Source: Deltaproteobacteria bacterium (GTDB lineage: Bacteria > Myxococcota_A > UBA796 > GCA-2862545). From it: a stretch of 15,651 nucleotides of DNA. The stretch lies in the NCBI GenBank assembly GCA_019307545.1, contig JAFDJI010000132.1:1-15651 (forward strand). The letters run 5' to 3'. Below, piece after piece: positions 13,244 through 15,651 of this stretch (its first letter is position 1; each line of letters starts with the position of its first letter). The position numbers and the translations under genes are program-made. The notes under the pieces were generated by a model, which saw only the letters and a list, made by a program, of their open reading frames with translations, ran no database searches and had not been told where the DNA came from.

Positions 13244-13738
13244 TCAGGGACCGGCGATCGCGGCGAAACTCCCGAGCGCAGCACCGACCACCGCGACCAC
13301 CGCGAACGCCATCGCCGCCAAGAGGCGGATGGTACCGTTCGACGCACCTTCCGCCAAGAGCGCCTGCGCTGCCGGGAGGACCGACTCGACGCTCCCCTCT
13401 TCGTCCCCGGGCAGGGCGAAGGCAGGCTCCTCGGGCAAGGCCAGGTGACCCGCGTCGTCCACCAGCGGAGTCTCACCTTGGAGCACATCGGGTTGGCCGT
13501 CGAGATCATGGATCACGAAGTGACGCCCCGTGCGGGCGTCCCGCACGATGACGGTCCCGTTGGCCAGTACCTCACAGGCGAGTTGGCCCACTCGGCCGCC
13601 CGCGGCGGAGTCCTTCAGCATCTCGACGCTCTTGCCCAGCGCCGTGATCCAGTTCTCGGCGTCCACCTCCACGGGGCGGTGACCATCGGCATAGACGCGG
13701 AAGTGAGTGGGGTTCTCGGGTCTATTCATGGAGGACAT
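13244..13738 (-). CDS. Unrecognised 164-aa protein with C-terminal membrane anchor
   Basis: I do not recognise the family. Residues 12-80 look like a compact alpha/beta domain: FRVYADGHRPVEVDAENW, then a helix with ITALGKSVEMLKD, then strands with LACEVLANGTVIVRDA and GRHFVIHDL. Residues 81-133 are acidic and Pro-rich, probably a linker, and 137-162 form one transmembrane helix at the very C-terminus, so the protein is probably tail-anchored with the domain in the cytoplasm. Start: the ATG at 13738 has GAGA five bases before it; the alternative ATG at 13729 (MNRPENP) has no ribosome site, and one further upstream at 13771 lacks one as well. It precedes the DUF5916 gene on the same strand, so the two may form an operon. 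The reading frame stays open far upstream on the same strand, but that part is antisense to the GHL10 gene. Confidence 0.75.
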   Translation of the reverse strand: MSSMNRPENPTHFRVYADGHRPVEVDAENWITALGKSVEMLKDSAAGGRVGQLACEVLANGTVIVRDARTGRHFVIHDLDGQPDVLQGETPLVDDAGHLALPEEPAFALPGDEEGSVESVLPAAQALLAEGASNGTIRLLAAMAFAVVAVVGAALGSFAAIAGP

Positions 13739-13907
13739 CAGATTCTCAATAGATAAATGTGTCCACATAGTGACACGGTTGGAAGCGCAACACAACAAAA
13801 GACGACCCTCGAACGCCGCATCGCCTGATCGATGCAAAATGCCGTCCGGGAGTTTCCTGGATGAACCGTTCGAAGCATAACCACGCGATCGGGGTGTGGC
13901 TAGGCCC

Positions 13908-13982
13908 CTGTCGGGCCATGCCCGACGGCTCCTCCCGCGCCCGCGCCCGTGCCCAGGCGAAGCCCGGTGCACGTGCCCGAGC
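13908..13982 (+). repeat. REP-like palindromic repeat, copy b
   Basis: It opens with a perfect hairpin, GTCGGGC (13910-13916), CAT loop, GCCCGAC (13920-13926), extendable by two pairs. It goes on with GGCTCCTCCCG, a CGCCCG-rich expansion, GTGCCCAGGCGAAGC and GGTGCACGTGCCCGAG, the same order of words as copy a read on the minus strand. It lies between divergent genes, so it is not a terminator there. Confidence 0.6.
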
Positions 13983-14034
13983 GTGCGCCGGCATATGCGG
14001 ATCGACTTGCGGACCGACTCCCACAGTGGCACGT

Positions 14035-14039
14035 GGAGG
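14035..14039 (+). promoter_or_regulatory. Ribosome binding site (GGAGG) for the GHL10 lipoprotein
   Basis: GGAGG stands very close to the ATG at 14042 (two bases between). The spacing is short, but the ATG opens directly into a lipoprotein signal peptide, which an earlier in-frame ATG at 13949 would bury. Confidence 0.5.
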
Positions 14040-14041
14040 AC

Positions 14042-15529
14042 ATGCGTGGTTTGACGCTGCTCACCGTCCTGACCCTCGCCTGCTCCTCCGGGCAGGTACG
14101 CAGGCCCCCAGGCATGGACGACAGCGGATCGGACACCGCCCAACCCACCGTCCCGGTCTCCCACGACCGCGAGCTTCGCGGGGCGTGGGTCGCCACGGTG
14201 GCGAACATCAACTTCCCGAGCACCACCGGCCTCTCCGCATCCCAGCAGCAGGCCGAGCTGCGCTCCATCCTCGACACCCTGGTCGCGTCGCACCTCAACG
14301 CGATCTTCTTCCAGGTCCGCCCGGAGTCCGATGCCCTGTACGACTCCGACCTCGAACCGTGGAGCCGCTTCCTGTCGGGAACCCAGGGCGTCGACCCCGG
14401 CTACGACCCCCTCGCGTACCTCGTCGACGAGGCCCACGACCGCGGCATCGAGGTCCACGCGTGGCTCAACCCCTACCGGGCAAAGTCCAGCTCCGGCAGC
14501 ACCGCCGTCTCGCCACACCCGTCGGTCACCCTGAGCCAGTACGCCTACCCCTACTCCACCTACGTCTGGATGGACCCCGGCGCGCAGGCGGTGCAAGACC
14601 ACGTGGTCGCGGTCATCGCGGACGTGGTGGACCGCTACGACATCGACGGGGTGCACTTCGACGACTACTTCTACCCCTACCCGGACGGCACTGATTTCCC
14701 GGATTCGGCGACCTACGCGGCCTACCAGTCCGACGGGGGGATGCTGGGCCTGCACGATTGGCGCCGTCACAACGTCGACACACTCGTGCGGCGGGTCTCG
14801 GAAGCGGTCGCCACCGCCAAACCCCACGTCCGTTTCGGGATCAGCCCCTTCGGCATCTATCGGCCCGGCATTCCACCCGGGATCAGCGGACTGGACCAGT
14901 ACGACGCGATCTTCTCGGACCCTCCCGAGTGGAAGGAGCAAGGGTGGGTCGACTACCTCGCCCCACAGCTGTACTGGCCGTCCACCCAGACCGCCCAGGC
15001 CTATGGCCCACTCATCGAGTGGTGGTCCGCCCTGCCAGTGGAGGGCCGCTACACCTTCGCGGGTAACTACCTGTCCAAGCTGGGCTCCAGCAGCGCGTGG
15101 ACCGTCGACGAGTTCCGCACCCAGGTCGCGCTGTCCCGCGCGCGTGCGGGTCAGGGTTCCTTGGGCAACATCTTCTTCCACATCGGGCCGCTGCAGGAGA
15201 ACCAGGAAGGGATCCGCGATGTGTTCCGCGACGAGCTGTATCCCACGCCTGCGCTGACCCCCCCGGTGTTCGCGATGCGGGGCGTCGCGGTGGGGGTGCC
15301 CGACGTCACGGTGGAGGACAACACCGTCACCGTGTCCCACTCCGACGACGTCTTCGCCTGGGTGGTGTACCGTCAGCAGGACGCCGCCCTCATCGTCGAC
15401 CGCATCGTGCCCGCGTCGACGACCACCATCGACCTCGAGGACGGCACCTGGGCGATCAGCGCGGCGGGGCGCCACATGGTGGAGAGCCCCGGGGTGACCC
15501 TCGAGGTGGGCGCGGGCAGGAGCCCGTAG
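14042..15529 (+). CDS. Lipoprotein, GHL10/DUF187 glycoside-hydrolase-like family (YngK-like)
   Basis: 495 aa. Residues 1-14 form a short lipoprotein signal ending in TLAC (lipid on Cys14; position -3 is Thr, so the lipobox is slightly relaxed), followed by a Ser/Gly/Asp-rich tether to about residue 40. Residues 43-400 are a GHL10 TIM-barrel-type domain: RELRGAWVATVANINFPS (43-60), NAIFFQVRPESDALY (86-100), GIEVHAWLNPYRA (135-147), the conserved DGVHFDDYFYPYP (202-214) with the likely acidic active-site residues, FGISPFGIYRPG (265-276) and DYLAPQLYWP (304-313). Residues about 408-490 look like a small beta-sandwich (Fn3-like). Such proteins are thought to cleave or bind cell-wall or capsule glycans; the actual substrate is unknown. 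It is transcribed alone, divergent from the 164-aa gene, and followed by repeat copy c. Confidence 0.9.
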   Translation: MRGLTLLTVLTLACSSGQVRRPPGMDDSGSDTAQPTVPVSHDRELRGAWVATVANINFPSTTGLSASQQQAELRSILDTLVASHLNAIFFQVRPESDALYDSDLEPWSRFLSGTQGVDPGYDPLAYLVDEAHDRGIEVHAWLNPYRAKSSSGSTAVSPHPSVTLSQYAYPYSTYVWMDPGAQAVQDHVVAVIADVVDRYDIDGVHFDDYFYPYPDGTDFPDSATYAAYQSDGGMLGLHDWRRHNVDTLVRRVSEAVATAKPHVRFGISPFGIYRPGIPPGISGLDQYDAIFSDPPEWKEQGWVDYLAPQLYWPSTQTAQAYGPLIEWWSALPVEGRYTFAGNYLSKLGSSSAWTVDEFRTQVALSRARAGQGSLGNIFFHIGPLQENQEGIRDVFRDELYPTPALTPPVFAMRGVAVGVPDVTVEDNTVTVSHSDDVFAWVVYRQQDAALIVDRIVPASTTTIDLEDGTWAISAAGRHMVESPGVTLEVGAGRSP

Positions 15530-15535
15530 CACGTA

Positions 15536-15596
15536 TGCCCTCGGGCTCCTCCCGCACCCGCACCGCTGCGCTGGGCACGGGGACGCCCGACGGGCT
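15536..15596 (-). repeat. REP-like palindromic repeat, copy c (possible terminator of the GHL10 gene)
   Basis: GCCCTCGGGC (15537-15546) can pair with GCCCGACGGGC (15585-15595) and inside them CCCG with CGGG, giving a long GC-rich hairpin just after the TAG. The reverse complement contains CCGTGCCCAGCG, AGCGGTGC and TAGCCCG, matching copy a. The short TAATT afterwards is a poor U-tract, so termination is possible but not certain. Confidence 0.6.
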
Positions 15597-15619
15597 AATT
15601 CGCTTCATCCGAACGCATT

Positions 15620-15624
15620 GGAGG
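15620..15624 (+). promoter_or_regulatory. Ribosome binding site (GGAGG) of the gene at the right edge
   Basis: GGAGGTGA is a near-perfect complement of the 16S rRNA 3' end and stands four bases before the ATG at 15629 (counted from GGAGG). It is the best ribosome site in the window. Confidence 0.65.
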
Positions 15625-15628
15625 TGAG

Positions 15629-15651
15629 ATGGGCAGGATCCTCGACGCTTG
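15629..15651 (+). CDS. Start of an unidentified gene (3'-partial)
   Basis: Only the first seven codons are visible (M-G-R-I-L-D-A) before the window ends. The call rests on the strong ribosome binding site and open frame. Nothing can be said about function. Confidence 0.5.

Larger units (their letters stand above)
13739..14041. other. Divergent intergenic region with AT-richer block and GC-rich repeat
   Basis: The 303 bp separate two divergent genes. The half next to the 164-aa gene (about 13740-13870) is clearly richer in A/T than anything else in the window and is the likely promoter area. It contains GTGTC (13759-13763) and GACAC (13772-13776), an inverted pair 8 bp apart that could bind a dimeric regulator. 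The half next to the lipoprotein gene holds repeat copy b. No convincing -35/-10 pair was found on either strand. Confidence 0.5.

Noticed and set aside
13949..14041. Earlier ATG for the GHL10 gene
   Set aside because: It would place 31 Arg/Pro-rich residues before a lipoprotein signal peptide, and part of this stretch is repeat copy b. The ATG at 14042 has a nearby ribosome site.
13739..15532. Upstream part of the 762-aa minus-strand open frame
   Set aside because: It is antisense to the GHL10 lipoprotein and low in complexity; only the last 164 residues, from the ATG at 13738, look like a real protein.

Overview
The window is very GC-rich and looks like a Myxococcota (former Deltaproteobacteria) chromosome. 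Three features point there: secreted proteins that combine Pmp-type beta-helix repeats, MopE-type Asp/Cys repeats and thrombospondin-3-type repeats with a MYXO-CTERM-like tail; a eukaryotic-like Ser/Thr kinase; and a CBM9-like/DUF5916 barrel protein. No rRNA, tRNA, CRISPR array, transposase or phage gene is visible. All functional calls rest on motif recognition by eye.

Region 1 (3-6596, + strand): two tandem paralogous genes for very large, acidic, secreted surface proteins. The first is cut by the left window edge and the second is complete (1186 aa). Each has a Gly/Ala/Asn-rich beta-helix section, then MopE-type metal-binding motifs, then Asp-rich calcium-type repeats, then a Cys-hydrophobic-Arg C-terminal tail. 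The last third is almost the same in both while the beta-helix has diverged.

Region 2 (6601-11038): a lipid-type cluster. On the minus strand an alpha/beta hydrolase runs into a UbiA-family prenyltransferase through a TTGA stop/start overlap. The UbiA frame continues with no stop into a complete Ser/Thr kinase domain, an acidic tail and a final membrane helix, giving an apparent 810-aa fusion. Divergent from it, on the plus strand, is an acyltransferase with NHSGG and PGGxxE motifs. Hydrolase and acyltransferase together resemble the two halves of plant phytyl-ester-synthase (ELT) proteins; a role in making or remodelling prenyl or neutral lipids is inference. The hydrolase coding signal runs upstream of its first usual start codon, and removing one base would join it to an ATG.

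Region 3 (11042-13738, minus strand): a 164-aa protein of unknown function with a C-terminal membrane anchor, followed 45 bp later by a secreted CBM9-like/DUF5916 outer-membrane barrel protein. The barrel gene and the acyltransferase are convergent, with 3 bp between their stop codons.

Region 4 (14042-15529, + strand): a lipoprotein of the GHL10/DUF187 glycoside-hydrolase-like family. The first codons of another plus-strand gene follow at the right edge.

A GC-rich palindromic element recurs three times near gene ends or between genes (about 10974-11035, 13908-13982, 15536-15596), once supplying the C-terminal codons of the acyltransferase. It looks like a dispersed REP-type repeat. The most unusual observations are the UbiA-kinase fusion with its topology paradox, the hydrolase 5' frame problem, and this repeat family.
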